Positions 48,467 through 57,645 of a stretch of 64,000 bases of DNA are shown here, piece by piece. Numbering within the stretch: position 1 is the first letter of the stretch; every line of letters begins with the position of its first letter. Below the pieces are notes generated by a model. The model saw nothing but the letters and a program-made list of their open reading frames with translations, ran no database searches and was not told where the DNA came from. Source of the DNA: Nocardioides sp. L-11A (GTDB taxonomy: Bacteria; Actinomycetota; Actinomycetes; Propionibacteriales; Nocardioidaceae); contig CP124680.1 of the NCBI GenBank assembly GCA_029961745.1, positions 1,240,001 through 1,304,000 of the forward strand. Direction: 5' to 3'. Both the position numbers and the translations under genes were made by a program.

Positions 48467-49981
48467 ATGAGTGCTACTCCGGGTCGCAGGAACGTCGACC
48501 ACCTCATCGTCGGCGCCGGCTTCGCCGGGCTCGCCGCAGCGATCAAGCTCGACGAGGCCGCCGAGCGCGACTTCGTCGTGATCGAGAAGGACAGCGACGT
48601 CGGCGGCACCTGGCACATCAACACCTACCCCGGTGCCGAGTGCGACGTCCCGAGCCAGCTCTACTCCTACTCCTTCGCGCTCAACCCCGACTGGTCGAAG
48701 GTCTACTCGCCGCAGCGCGAGATCTGGGAGTACACCCGCAAGGTCGCCGAGGACTCCGGCACCCTCGACCGCTTCGTGTTCGACACCGCCGTCCTCGACG
48801 CGCGGTGGGACGACGCCGAGCAGCGCTGGATCGTGCGCACCGAAGGCCCCTCCGGCGTCGTGGAGTACGCCGCCCGCACGGTGATCTCCGGCTCCGGCGG
48901 CCTCTCCGAGCCGCGGCTCCCCGAGATCGAGGGCATCGACGACTTCCAGGGCGAGATCTTCCACTCGGCCCGCTGGGACCACGACGTCGACCTCGCCGGC
49001 AAGCGGATCGCGGTCATCGGCACGGGCGCCTCGGCGGTTCAGCTGGTGCCTGAGCTGCAGCGGATCGCCGGCCACGTCGACGTCTACCAGCGCACCCCCA
49101 ACTGGGTCATCCCGCGCAACGAGCGCTCCTTCAGCGCCTTCGAGAAGACCGTGTTCAAGCGTGTCCCCGGCGCCCAGCGCGCGCTCCGGGCCCTCGTCTA
49201 CGGCACCCTCGAGTCCCGGGTCCCGGCCTTCGCCCGCTTCCCCGTGCTGATGAAGGCGGTCGAGGTCCAGGGCCGCAAGAACATCGCCAAGGGCATCGAG
49301 GACCCCGAGCTCCGCAGGAAGGTCACCCCCGACTACCGCGCGGGCTGCAAGCGGATCCTGATCTCCAACAAGTGGTACCCCGCGCTCGACGCCGACAACG
49401 TCGACCTGGTGACCGACCCGATCGCCAAGGTCACCGGCGACGCGATCGTCACCGCCGACGGGGTCGAGCGGCCGATCGACGTGCTCGTCGTGGCCACCGG
49501 GTTCTACGTCACCGAGCCGCCGATCGCCCAGCACATCACCGGCCGCGACGGTCGCACGCTGGCCGACGTGTGGGACGGCGCCGGCATGGCGGCGTACAAG
49601 GGGACGACGATCCACGGCTTCCCCAACCTGTTCCAGATCGTCGGCCCCAACACCGCGCTCGGCCACTCCAGCATGATCTTCATCATCGAGTCGCAGGTCC
49701 GCTATGTCGTCGAGGCGGCCAAGGCGCTGCGCCGCGAGGGACTCGCCGCGGTCGAGCCGACGCAGGCCGCGCAGGACGCGTGGACCGCGCAGATCCGGCG
49801 CAAGATGAAGCCCACCGTGTGGCAGACCGGCGGCTGCGCGAGCTGGTACCTCGACAAGTTCGGCAACAACACCACCCTGTGGCCGGGACAGACGTTCACC
49901 TTCCGGCAGCACCTGAGCAAGTTCGACCTCGACGAGTACGACGTCGAGGTCTCCCACCAGCGAGAGGCAGTCCACGCGTGA
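48467..49981 (+). CDS. Baeyer-Villiger-type flavin monooxygenase
   Basis: A 504-residue FAD- and NADPH-dependent monooxygenase that would insert oxygen beside a ketone or oxidise a heteroatom. The FAD motif GAGFAG is near 17; the Baeyer-Villiger fingerprint FQGEIFHSARWDHD is near 160. The second nucleotide motif GTGASA is near 182, and the ATG motif (VVATGFY) near 345. ATG 48467 was chosen over 48437 because the operator covers the earlier one. It overlaps the SDR gene by 4 bases. Steroid or cyclic ketones are possible substrates but unproven. Confidence 0.9.
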   Translation: MSATPGRRNVDHLIVGAGFAGLAAAIKLDEAAERDFVVIEKDSDVGGTWHINTYPGAECDVPSQLYSYSFALNPDWSKVYSPQREIWEYTRKVAEDSGTLDRFVFDTAVLDARWDDAEQRWIVRTEGPSGVVEYAARTVISGSGGLSEPRLPEIEGIDDFQGEIFHSARWDHDVDLAGKRIAVIGTGASAVQLVPELQRIAGHVDVYQRTPNWVIPRNERSFSAFEKTVFKRVPGAQRALRALVYGTLESRVPAFARFPVLMKAVEVQGRKNIAKGIEDPELRRKVTPDYRAGCKRILISNKWYPALDADNVDLVTDPIAKVTGDAIVTADGVERPIDVLVVATGFYVTEPPIAQHITGRDGRTLADVWDGAGMAAYKGTTIHGFPNLFQIVGPNTALGHSSMIFIIESQVRYVVEAAKALRREGLAAVEPTQAAQDAWTAQIRRKMKPTVWQTGGCASWYLDKFGNNTTLWPGQTFTFRQHLSKFDLDEYDVEVSHQREAVHA

Positions 49982-50814
49982 AGAACCTCAGCAACAAGGT
50001 CGTCGTCATCACCGGTGCGGGTTCCGGCATCGGTCGCGCCCTCGCGGTGAACCTGGCCGGCAAGGGCGCCCGGCTGGCGCTCTCCGACGTCAACGACGCC
50101 GGCCTCAACGAGACCGCCGCGCTGGCCAAGGACGCCGGCGCCCCCGACGTCCACACCGCGCACCTCGACGTGGCCGACCGCGCCGCCTTCACGGCGTACG
50201 CCGCCGAGGTGGCCGATCACTTCGGCCAGGTCAATGTCATCGTCAACAACGCCGGCGTCGCGCTGGCCGGTGACGTGGTCGACCTCGACTACGACGACAT
50301 GGAGTGGATCGTCGGCATCAACTTCTGGGGCGTCGTGCACGGCACCAAGGAGTTCCTGCCGCACCTCATCGCCTCCGGTGAGGGTCACGTCGTCAACCTG
50401 TCGTCGCTGTTCGGCCTGCTCGCGATGCCCGGCCAGAGCGCGTACAACGCCACCAAGTTCGCGGTCCGCGGCTTCACCGAGGCGCTGCGCGAGGAGATGC
50501 TCATCGCCGGCCACAACGTCGGCGTGACCTCGGTCCACCCCGGCGGCATCAAGACCGCGATCGCGCGCAACGCCCGGGTCTCCGACAAGGAGGACAAGGC
50601 CGCCACGGCGAAGCTGTTCGACGAGAAGCTCGCCAAGATGACGCCCGAACGGGCCGCCGAGATCATCGTCAAGGGCATCGTGAAGAACCAGGCCCGGGTG
50701 CTGGTCGGCCTCGACGCCCACGCCCTGCACAACTTCCAGAAGTTCACCGGATCGCGCTACGAGGACGTCGTGGCGCTCGTCTCCAAGCGGGTGCTCCCGG
50801 CCAAGGCGGTCTGA
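49978..50814 (+). CDS. Short-chain dehydrogenase/reductase
   Basis: A 278-residue SDR using NAD(P)(H). The cofactor motif TGAGSGIG is near 12, NNAG near 91, the catalytic Ser in NLSSLFG and the pair YNATK near 155. A single operon with the monooxygenase (GTGA overlap) suggests it makes the ketone from an alcohol, or reduces the product. Confidence 0.93.
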   Translation: MKNLSNKVVVITGAGSGIGRALAVNLAGKGARLALSDVNDAGLNETAALAKDAGAPDVHTAHLDVADRAAFTAYAAEVADHFGQVNVIVNNAGVALAGDVVDLDYDDMEWIVGINFWGVVHGTKEFLPHLIASGEGHVVNLSSLFGLLAMPGQSAYNATKFAVRGFTEALREEMLIAGHNVGVTSVHPGGIKTAIARNARVSDKEDKAATAKLFDEKLAKMTPERAAEIIVKGIVKNQARVLVGLDAHALHNFQKFTGSRYEDVVALVSKRVLPAKAV

Positions 50815-50831
50815 CCTCTAGGGTCTCCCTT

Positions 50832-51938
50832 GTGGAGGCGCCGAACGATGGGGTCCTGGACCGGATGTGGTCGCGCAGCCGGCTGTCGCTGCGGGGCCGC
50901 GTCGACCGGTGGCGCGACAAGCTGTGGGTCGTCGCGCAGTGCTCGGCGGCCGCGGGGCTGGCCTGGTTCATCGCCCACGACCTGCTCGGTCACGACCTGC
51001 CGTTCTTCGCGCCGATCGCTGCGGTGCTGTGCCTCGGCACGTCCTACGGTCAGCGGCTGCGGCGGGTCATCGAGGTCATGCTCGGCGTCGCGATCGGCGT
51101 CTTCATGGCCGACGTCCTGGTCGCGGGCATCGGCTCGGGAGCCTGGCAGCTCGCACTGATCGTCTTCCTCTCGATGTCGATGGCGCTGCTGCTGGACGCC
51201 GGGATCATGTTCGTCTCCCAGGCGGCGGTGCAGTCCATCGTGGTCACCGTGCTGCTGCCGGGAGCCGGCGGCGCCTTCCTGCGCTGGACGGACGCGGTCG
51301 TCGGCGGGTGCGTCGCCCTGGTCGCGGCGATGGTCGTCCCGGCCGCCCCCCTGCGCCGTCCCCGCGAGCAGGCCGCCGCCGTCGCCCGCAAGATCGCGGA
51401 GCTGCTGCGCGCCGCCTCCGACGTGATGGTCGACGGCGAGGTCACGCCCGCGCTGGAGCTGCTCGCCGACGCCCGACGTACCGACCGGCTGATCCGGGAG
51501 CTGCAGGCCGCCGCGGAGGAGGGGATGTCGGTGGTGAACTCCTCGCCCTTCCGGGTCCGTCACCGAGAGCCGCTGCGCCGGATGGTCGAGCTGGTCGACC
51601 CGCTCGACCGCGCGCTGCGCAGCACCCGGGTCCTGGTCCGGCAGACCTCGATCACGGCGTACCGGCGGCTGCCGGTGCCGCCGTCCTACGCGCAGCTCGC
51701 GGCGGACCTCGCCGCGGCCGCCGACGCGGTCGCCGACGAGCTGAAGGCCAACCGGATCGCGACCGCCGCCCGCGACGACATCCTGGCCGTCGGTGCCGCG
51801 ACCGGGCAGGTCGAGCGCAGCGGCGTCCTCGCGGTCGAGGCGATCCTCTCCCAGCTGCGCGCGATCGTCGCGGACCTGCTGATGGTCACCGGCATGGGAC
51901 AGCTGGAGTCGACCGACGCGCTGCCGCCGCCACGCTGA
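50832..51938 (+). CDS. FUSC/aromatic acid exporter-like membrane protein
   Basis: A 368-residue protein. Residues 35-175 are a block of about six helices (AAAGLAWFIAHDLL, FFAPIAAVLCLGTSYGQRLRRVIEVMLG), the FUSC/ArAE pattern. The C-terminal half is helical and cytoplasmic. Relatives export aromatic acids. It starts at GTG 50832, 17 bases after the SDR stop, so it may be in the same transcript and export acidic products. Confidence 0.83.
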   Translation: MEAPNDGVLDRMWSRSRLSLRGRVDRWRDKLWVVAQCSAAAGLAWFIAHDLLGHDLPFFAPIAAVLCLGTSYGQRLRRVIEVMLGVAIGVFMADVLVAGIGSGAWQLALIVFLSMSMALLLDAGIMFVSQAAVQSIVVTVLLPGAGGAFLRWTDAVVGGCVALVAAMVVPAAPLRRPREQAAAVARKIAELLRAASDVMVDGEVTPALELLADARRTDRLIRELQAAAEEGMSVVNSSPFRVRHREPLRRMVELVDPLDRALRSTRVLVRQTSITAYRRLPVPPSYAQLAADLAAAADAVADELKANRIATAARDDILAVGAATGQVERSGVLAVEAILSQLRAIVADLLMVTGMGQLESTDALPPPR

Positions 51939-51986
51939 CTCCCCGGGGACGCGCGCGAACCTGCGACGGCGTGTCACACTTCCGCC

Positions 51987-52430
51987 GTGAGCCAGGTGGT
52001 GGAGCAGAGCGTCGAGATCGCGGCGCCGGTCGGCACGGTGTTCGCCTACGTCGACGACGTCACCACCACCAAGGACTGGATGTACGGCCTGAGCCGGATC
52101 GAGCCGGTCACCGAGCAGCTGCGCGGCGTCGGCGCCCAGTACGACGGCGTGATGAAGGTCGGCGTACCGCTCAAGGCGCGGATCGTGTGCACCGCCTGGG
52201 AGCAGGACCGCCTGCTCGAGCTCACGTCGGTCAAGGGCATCGAGACGACGCAGCGCTGGACCTTCACCGATCTCGGCGACGGTCGCACCCGGGTGGACGC
52301 CTGGATCAGCTTCACCCTGCCCGGCGGCCCGGCGGGCAAGGCGATCGCCGGTGCGGTCAGGCCGGTGGTCGGCGTCGCGGTCAAGCACTCCAGCGAGGCG
52401 CTGATCCGCAACGTCGAGAGCCTCGGCTGA
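51987..52430 (+). CDS. SRPBCC-family polyketide cyclase/START-like protein
   Basis: A 147-residue helix-grip protein that binds hydrophobic ligands in a cavity. Typical parts are VVEQSVEIAAPVGTVFAYVDDVTT, the strands LELTSVKGIETTQRWTFTDLGDGRTRVDA and the C-terminal helix AVKHSSEALIRNVESL. GTG 51987 is the first in-frame start. The ligand is unknown. Confidence 0.87.
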   Translation: MSQVVEQSVEIAAPVGTVFAYVDDVTTTKDWMYGLSRIEPVTEQLRGVGAQYDGVMKVGVPLKARIVCTAWEQDRLLELTSVKGIETTQRWTFTDLGDGRTRVDAWISFTLPGGPAGKAIAGAVRPVVGVAVKHSSEALIRNVESLG

Positions 52431-52521
52431 GGGGCGACGGGGAATCTGCCCGGGCCGCCGCCCAACCGATCCGTGATCCGTTCCGTCAACTAGGCAACAG
52501 TGCCGGACGGAGAGGAGCAGG

Positions 52522-53025
52522 GTGAGCAGCATGCGGGACGAGGAGTTCGCGGCCTACGTCGCCGAGCGGCGGTCACAGCTGTTCCGCGCGGCGTGGCTGC
52601 TGTGCGGTGACTCGCACCAGGCCGAGGACATCGTCCAGTCGGCCCTGACGCGGCTCTACGTCGCGTGGCCGCGGGTGCGCCGGGCGGACTCGGTGGACGC
52701 CTACGTACGACGGGCGGTCGTGAACGCCCATCTCGACGAGGGCCGCCGGCCGTGGCGGCGCGAGGCGTCCGCGGGTGAGGGACTACCCGAGGTCGCGGTG
52801 GCGGCGTCCGCGGTCGAGGAGCACGACGCGCTGTGGACGGCGCTGCGAGCCCTCCCGCCCGGGCAGCGCCGCGTCGTGGTGCTGCGCCACTGGTGGGGAC
52901 TCAGCGTCGAGGAGACCGCCGCCGACCTCGACGTCAGCACCGGAACCGTGAAGAGCCAGACCTCCGCGGCCCTCGCCGCCCTCCGGGTGGCATTGGCCGA
53001 CGACTTGACCAAGGAGACCTCATGA
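52522..53025 (+). CDS. SigE-family ECF RNA polymerase sigma factor, second pair
   Basis: A 167-residue sigma factor: region 2 (FAAYVAERRSQLFRAAWLLCGDSHQAEDIVQSALTRLYVAWP) and region 4 (LSVEETAADLDVSTGTVKSQTSAALAAL). GTG 52522 or ATG 52531 could be used; GGAGAGGAG lies just upstream. It overlaps the next gene by 4 bases (ATGA), as in the pair at 7484. Confidence 0.93.
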   Translation: MSSMRDEEFAAYVAERRSQLFRAAWLLCGDSHQAEDIVQSALTRLYVAWPRVRRADSVDAYVRRAVVNAHLDEGRRPWRREASAGEGLPEVAVAASAVEEHDALWTALRALPPGQRRVVVLRHWWGLSVEETAADLDVSTGTVKSQTSAALAALRVALADDLTKETS

Positions 53026-53687
53026 CCGACCTGATCGACACCGACCTGGCCGCGCGCCTCTACCACCTGACCGACAGCGCTCCCGTGCCCGTGGTCCCCA
53101 CCGCCGAGGACGTACGACGGGGGCGGGGCCGCCTGCGTCGCCGTCGCCTGGCGCGGGTGGGCGCCGGCAGCACCACGCTCGCGGCGGCGACCGTGACCGG
53201 ACTCGCGCTCGGCGTACCCGGGGGCCAGCAGGCCGCCGCGCCCGCTCCCGACCCCGTCGTCCAGGAGGCTCCGGCGGCCCAGGCCCCGCAGGCGGCCCCA
53301 CGCGACGCGGTGGCCGCGGAGGTCCAGGACCTGGCCCGGTCCGCGCCGGGCGGTGCCGGGGTGACCCTCGCCCAGATGCTCGCCATGACCGATGTGCTGG
53401 ACGACGATCTCGGCGGCGGCCGGACCATGCACCTGTCGATCGGGACCCCGGCCAGCTGGCAGGGCGCCGGCGCCGACCAGTGCGCGGCGGGCTGGGACTG
53501 CCGCGACGTGGACGTGGCCGACGCCTCCCGGGCCAAGGTCGCGGCCAAGGACGCCACGACCCAGGTGATCGCCGAGTTCCCGGACGGGATCGCGGTCCTG
53601 TCGTTCACGGGCGCGGACGAGTTCCCGGCGGACCTGGCGTTCCGCGACCCGAACCCCGACCCGGCCGGACTGCGCCTGCGCGACTGA
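53022..53687 (+). CDS. Membrane-anchored anti-sigma-like partner, second pair
   Basis: A 221-residue single-pass protein, the same length as the partner at 8026. The N-terminus is cytoplasmic (about 1-45), then a basic GRGRLRRRRLARV stretch, a helix (GSTTLAAATVTGLALGV) and an Ala/Pro linker. The outside domain contains two cysteines (DQCAAGWDC). Coupling to the sigma gene suggests anti-sigma activity. Confidence 0.75.
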   Translation: MTDLIDTDLAARLYHLTDSAPVPVVPTAEDVRRGRGRLRRRRLARVGAGSTTLAAATVTGLALGVPGGQQAAAPAPDPVVQEAPAAQAPQAAPRDAVAAEVQDLARSAPGGAGVTLAQMLAMTDVLDDDLGGGRTMHLSIGTPASWQGAGADQCAAGWDCRDVDVADASRAKVAAKDATTQVIAEFPDGIAVLSFTGADEFPADLAFRDPNPDPAGLRLRD

Positions 53688-53693
53688 CCGCCT

Positions 53694-53729
53694 CATCCCC
53701 GCCGAATCCCGGTCGATCCGGCGGGGATG
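53694..53729 (+). terminator. Hairpin terminator after the second sigma pair
   Basis: An 11-bp perfect stem (CATCCCCGCCG / CGGCGGGGATG) with a 14-base loop, 6 bases after the stop. Confidence 0.72.
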
Positions 53730-53751
53730 GTGATGGGACAATGGGCGCGCT

Positions 53752-56700
53752 GTGGACATCACCTACCCGCCCGACCTCCCGGTCAGCGCCCGACGCGACG
53801 ACATCGCCGCCGCGATCCGTGATCACCAGGTCGTGATCGTCGCGGGCGAGACCGGCTCCGGCAAGACCACCCAGCTGCCCAAGATCTGCCTCGAGCTGGG
53901 CCGCGGCGGCGCCGGCGAGGATGGCCGTCCCCGGATGATCGGGCACACCCAGCCGCGCCGGATCGCCGCGCGCTCGGTCGCCGAGCGGATCGCCTCCGAG
54001 CTCGGGACCGAGCTGGGCGACCTGGTCGGCTACCAGGTCCGGTTCACCGACAAGACGTCGAAGCAGAGCCGGATCAAGCTGATGACCGACGGCATCCTGC
54101 TCGCGGAGCTGCAGCGCGACCGGCTGCTGCGCCGCTACGACACGATCATCATCGACGAGGCGCACGAGCGCAGCCTCAACATCGACTTCCTGCTGGGCTA
54201 CCTCAAGCAGCTCCTGCCCCGACGGCCCGACCTCAAGCTGGTCATCACCTCCGCGACCATCGACACCGACCGCTTCGCCCGGCACTTCGACGACGCCCCG
54301 ATCATCGAGGTCTCCGGGCGCACCTACCCCGTCGAGGTCCGCTACCGCCCCCTGATGGAACAGCCCGACGAGGACTCCGAAGCAGAGCTGGTCACGCGCG
54401 ATCCGACCGAGGCGATCGTCGACGCGGTCAAGGAGCTCTCGGCCGAGGGGCCGGGCGACATCCTGGTGTTCCTGCCGGGCGAGCGCGAGATCCGCGACAC
54501 CGCCGAGGCGCTCGCGCCGTTGGCGGACGGGATCCGGGGCGTCGACGTGCTTCCCCTCTACTCCCGGCTCTCGGCGGCCGAGCAGCACCGGGTGTTCGCG
54601 CCGGCCACGGGCTCGCGCCGCCGCGTCGTCCTGGCGACCAACGTGGCCGAGACCTCGCTGACCGTGCCGGGGATCCGCTACGTCATCGACACCGGCGTCG
54701 CCCGGATCTCGCGCTACTCCGCGCGGACCAAGGTCCAGCGGCTGCCGATCGAGCCGATCAGCCAGGCCTCCGCCAACCAGCGCTCCGGGCGCTGCGGCCG
54801 CGTCGCCGCCGGCATCGCGATCCGGCTGTACGCCGAGGAGGACTTCGAGGCCCGCCCGGAGTTCACCGACCCCGAGATCCTGCGCACCAACCTGGCGTCG
54901 GTCATCCTCCAGATGACCTCGCTCGGGCTGGGCGACATCGCGGCCTTCCCGTTCGTCGAGCCGCCCGACCGCCGCAACGTCCAGGCCGGCACCCAGCTGC
55001 TCGAGGAGCTCGGCGCGGTCGCCACGGGCTCGTCCGGCGGCCGCGAGGGCCAGCTGACCAAGGTCGGCCGCCGCCTGGCCCGGCTGCCGATCGACCCGCG
55101 GCTGGGCCGGATGCTGCTGGAGGCCGAGCACCTGGGCTGCGTGCGCGACGTCCTGGTGATCGTCGCGGCGCTCTCGCTGCAGGACCCTCGCGAGCGCCCC
55201 GGCGCCGACCGCCCGGCCGAGCGGGCGCAGGCCGACCAGCTGCACGCGCGGTTCAAGGCCGAGGACTCCGACTTCCTCACCTGGCTCAACCTGTGGCGCC
55301 ACCTGCGCCAGCAGCAGAAGGAGCTGTCCGGCAGCGCGTTCCGGCGGATGTGCAAGAGGGAGTTCCTCAACTACCTGCGGGTGCGCGAGTGGCAGGAGTT
55401 CGTCGCCCAGCTGCGTCAGGTGACCAAGGAGATGGGGGTCCGGCTCGAGGCCGCCTCCGACACCCCCGATGCCGACGGCATCCACCAGGCATTGCTCTCG
55501 GGCCTGCTCTCGCACATCGGGCTGCTGGAGGAGCGGGAGAAGGCAGCCAAGTCGGGGCCGGGCGCCCGCAAGGACGGGCGTCGTCCCGGACCGCGCGAGT
55601 ACCTCGGTGCCCGCGGCACCCGGTTCGCGATCTTCCCCGGCAGCGGCCTGGCCCGGAAGAACCCCCCGTTCCTGATGGCGGGCGAGCTCGTCGAGACGGG
55701 GCGGCTCTGGGCCCGCCAGAACGCCGCCATCGACCCGCGCTGGGCCGAGCGGCTGGGCGCCCACCTCGTCAAGCGGACCTACTCCGAGCCGAGCTGGTCG
55801 CGCAAGCGCCAGTCCGTGATGGCCCGCGAACGGGTCACCCTGTACGGCGTCCCGCTGGCCGCCGACCGCGCCGTGGCCTACGGCAAGGTGGACCCCGAGC
55901 TGTCGCGCGAGCTGTTCATCCGGCACGCGCTCGTCTACGGCGAGTGGGACACCCGGCACCGCTTCTTCCAGCAGAACCGCCGGCTGCTCGCCGAGGCCGA
56001 GGAGCTCGAGCACCGGGCCCGGCGCCGCGACCTGGTCGTCGACGAGCACACCCTCTTCGACTTCTACGACGACCGCGTCCCCGAGGGCGTCGTCAGCGGC
56101 GCGCACTTCGACCGCTGGTGGAAGGACGCCCGGCGCGCCCAGCCCGACCTGCTGACCTTCGATCCCGCGATGCTCACCCACGACACCGCCGGGGAGGTCC
56201 GCGAGGCCGACTATCCGGAGCAGTGGTCGCTCAGCGGTGGGCTGACCTTCCCGATCAGCTACCACTTCGAGCCGGGCGCGAAGGACGACGGGCTGACCAT
56301 CGACATCCCCGTCGCCACCCTCAACCGGGTCGACGACGACGACTTCTCCTGGATCGTGCCCGGGCTGCGCGAGGAGCTGGTCACCGAGCTGATCCGCAGC
56401 CTCCCGAAGCAGCTGCGGGTCAGCTTCGTGCCGGCGCCGAACACGGCGCGGGAGTTCCTGGCCGCCGTACCCGCGGGGGAGGAGGCGCTGCTCACCGCGC
56501 TGGAGCGCTACCTGCGCTCCACGACCGGGGTGCACGTGCCCCGCGACGCCTGGGGGCTCGCGACGCTGCCCGAGCACCTCAAACCGACCTACCGGGTGGT
56601 CGACGAGCGGGGCCGGGTGGAGGGCCGCGGCAAATCGCTGGCCGAGCTGAAGGCGCCGCTGCAGCCGCAGTTCGACCGCGCGATCGCCGCGGTGGCCTCC

Positions 56701-57585
56701 GACTCGGGCGTGGCCCGCTCCGGCGAGACCGCCTGGGTCTTCGACGAGATCGCCGCCACCGCCACCTGGACCCGGGCCGGTCACGAGGTCGAGGCCTATC
56801 CCGGACTCGTCGACGAGGGCGCCACGGTCGGCCTACAGGTCTACGGCTCGGCCGACGAGCGCGACGCGCGGCACCGGCTCGGCGTCGTCCGGCTGGCGCT
56901 GCTGGCCCTCGGCTCCGCGCCGCTGGCCGGCGCCGTCGAGGGACTCGGCAACGCCGAGAAGCTCGGCCTCGCCGGGACGCCGTACGCCGGTGTGCCCGCG
57001 ATCCTCGACGACTGCCTGCGCGCGGTCGTGGTCGACGCCGTCGACGCACGACCTCCGGTGCGGACCCGCGCGGAGTACGACGCTCTGCTCGCCGCCCTCC
57101 GTCCGGCTGCCGCCGCAGGGGTCCGTGAGGTGCTGGCCGAGCTGCTCCGGGTGCTCACGACCTGGCGCGACGTGGACCGGCTGCTCAGCGGTCGTGCCGA
57201 CCTGCCGATGCTCCCGGCGCTCACCGACCTGCAGGCCCAGCTCGCCCGCCTCGTGCACGACGGCTTCGTCGGCGAGGCCGGCGCCGCCCGACTGCGTCGC
57301 TACCGGACCTGGCTCGCCGCGATGCGCGAGCGTCGGACCGCGCTGGAGACGGGCGGTCCCGCGGCGCTCGCCAAGGACCGTCAGCGGATGGACGTCCTCC
57401 AGCCGCTCCAGGAGGCCCATCTCGCCCGGCTCGCCGCCCTGCCCGACGGCCGTCCCGCCGGCTCCGGCCTGCGCGCGCTCCGCTGGATGCTGGAGGAGTA
57501 CCGGGTCTCGCTGTGGGCCCAGCAGCTCGGCACCGACGGCCCGGTCTCGGACGTGCGGATCCGCAAGGCCCTCGACGCGCTCTGA
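53752..57585 (+). CDS. hrpA: ATP-dependent RNA helicase HrpA
   Basis: A 1277-residue DEAH-box helicase, close to the roughly 1300 residues of E. coli HrpA, which rescues stalled ribosome or mRNA complexes. Motif I GETGSGKTT is at 32-40, motif II DEAH near 136, motif III SAT near 165 and motif VI QRSGRCGR near 343. The helicase-associated and OB regions follow, and a long DUF3418 C-terminal region ends the protein. It starts at GTG 53752, 22 bases after a terminator. No sign of frameshift. Confidence 0.95.
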   Translation: MDITYPPDLPVSARRDDIAAAIRDHQVVIVAGETGSGKTTQLPKICLELGRGGAGEDGRPRMIGHTQPRRIAARSVAERIASELGTELGDLVGYQVRFTDKTSKQSRIKLMTDGILLAELQRDRLLRRYDTIIIDEAHERSLNIDFLLGYLKQLLPRRPDLKLVITSATIDTDRFARHFDDAPIIEVSGRTYPVEVRYRPLMEQPDEDSEAELVTRDPTEAIVDAVKELSAEGPGDILVFLPGEREIRDTAEALAPLADGIRGVDVLPLYSRLSAAEQHRVFAPATGSRRRVVLATNVAETSLTVPGIRYVIDTGVARISRYSARTKVQRLPIEPISQASANQRSGRCGRVAAGIAIRLYAEEDFEARPEFTDPEILRTNLASVILQMTSLGLGDIAAFPFVEPPDRRNVQAGTQLLEELGAVATGSSGGREGQLTKVGRRLARLPIDPRLGRMLLEAEHLGCVRDVLVIVAALSLQDPRERPGADRPAERAQADQLHARFKAEDSDFLTWLNLWRHLRQQQKELSGSAFRRMCKREFLNYLRVREWQEFVAQLRQVTKEMGVRLEAASDTPDADGIHQALLSGLLSHIGLLEEREKAAKSGPGARKDGRRPGPREYLGARGTRFAIFPGSGLARKNPPFLMAGELVETGRLWARQNAAIDPRWAERLGAHLVKRTYSEPSWSRKRQSVMARERVTLYGVPLAADRAVAYGKVDPELSRELFIRHALVYGEWDTRHRFFQQNRRLLAEAEELEHRARRRDLVVDEHTLFDFYDDRVPEGVVSGAHFDRWWKDARRAQPDLLTFDPAMLTHDTAGEVREADYPEQWSLSGGLTFPISYHFEPGAKDDGLTIDIPVATLNRVDDDDFSWIVPGLREELVTELIRSLPKQLRVSFVPAPNTAREFLAAVPAGEEALLTALERYLRSTTGVHVPRDAWGLATLPEHLKPTYRVVDERGRVEGRGKSLAELKAPLQPQFDRAIAAVASDSGVARSGETAWVFDEIAATATWTRAGHEVEAYPGLVDEGATVGLQVYGSADERDARHRLGVVRLALLALGSAPLAGAVEGLGNAEKLGLAGTPYAGVPAILDDCLRAVVVDAVDARPPVRTRAEYDALLAALRPAAAAGVREVLAELLRVLTTWRDVDRLLSGRADLPMLPALTDLQAQLARLVHDGFVGEAGAARLRRYRTWLAAMRERRTALETGGPAALAKDRQRMDVLQPLQEAHLARLAALPDGRPAGSGLRALRWMLEEYRVSLWAQQLGTDGPVSDVRIRKALDAL

Positions 57586-57645
57586 GGGTCGCGACCTCCA
57601 GCCGGACTCAAGCCGGGCTCCAACGCGCCCGGACAGGGTGCCGAC

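Noticed and set aside
51955..51985. TGCGACGGCGTGTCACA as a further CRP-like site
   Set aside because: The spacing between half-sites is wrong and only one half matches.
53605..56784. A 1059-codon open frame antisense to hrpA
   Set aside because: High GC makes long antisense frames common. It has no recognisable domain, mirrors HrpA codons, and hrpA shows every helicase motif.
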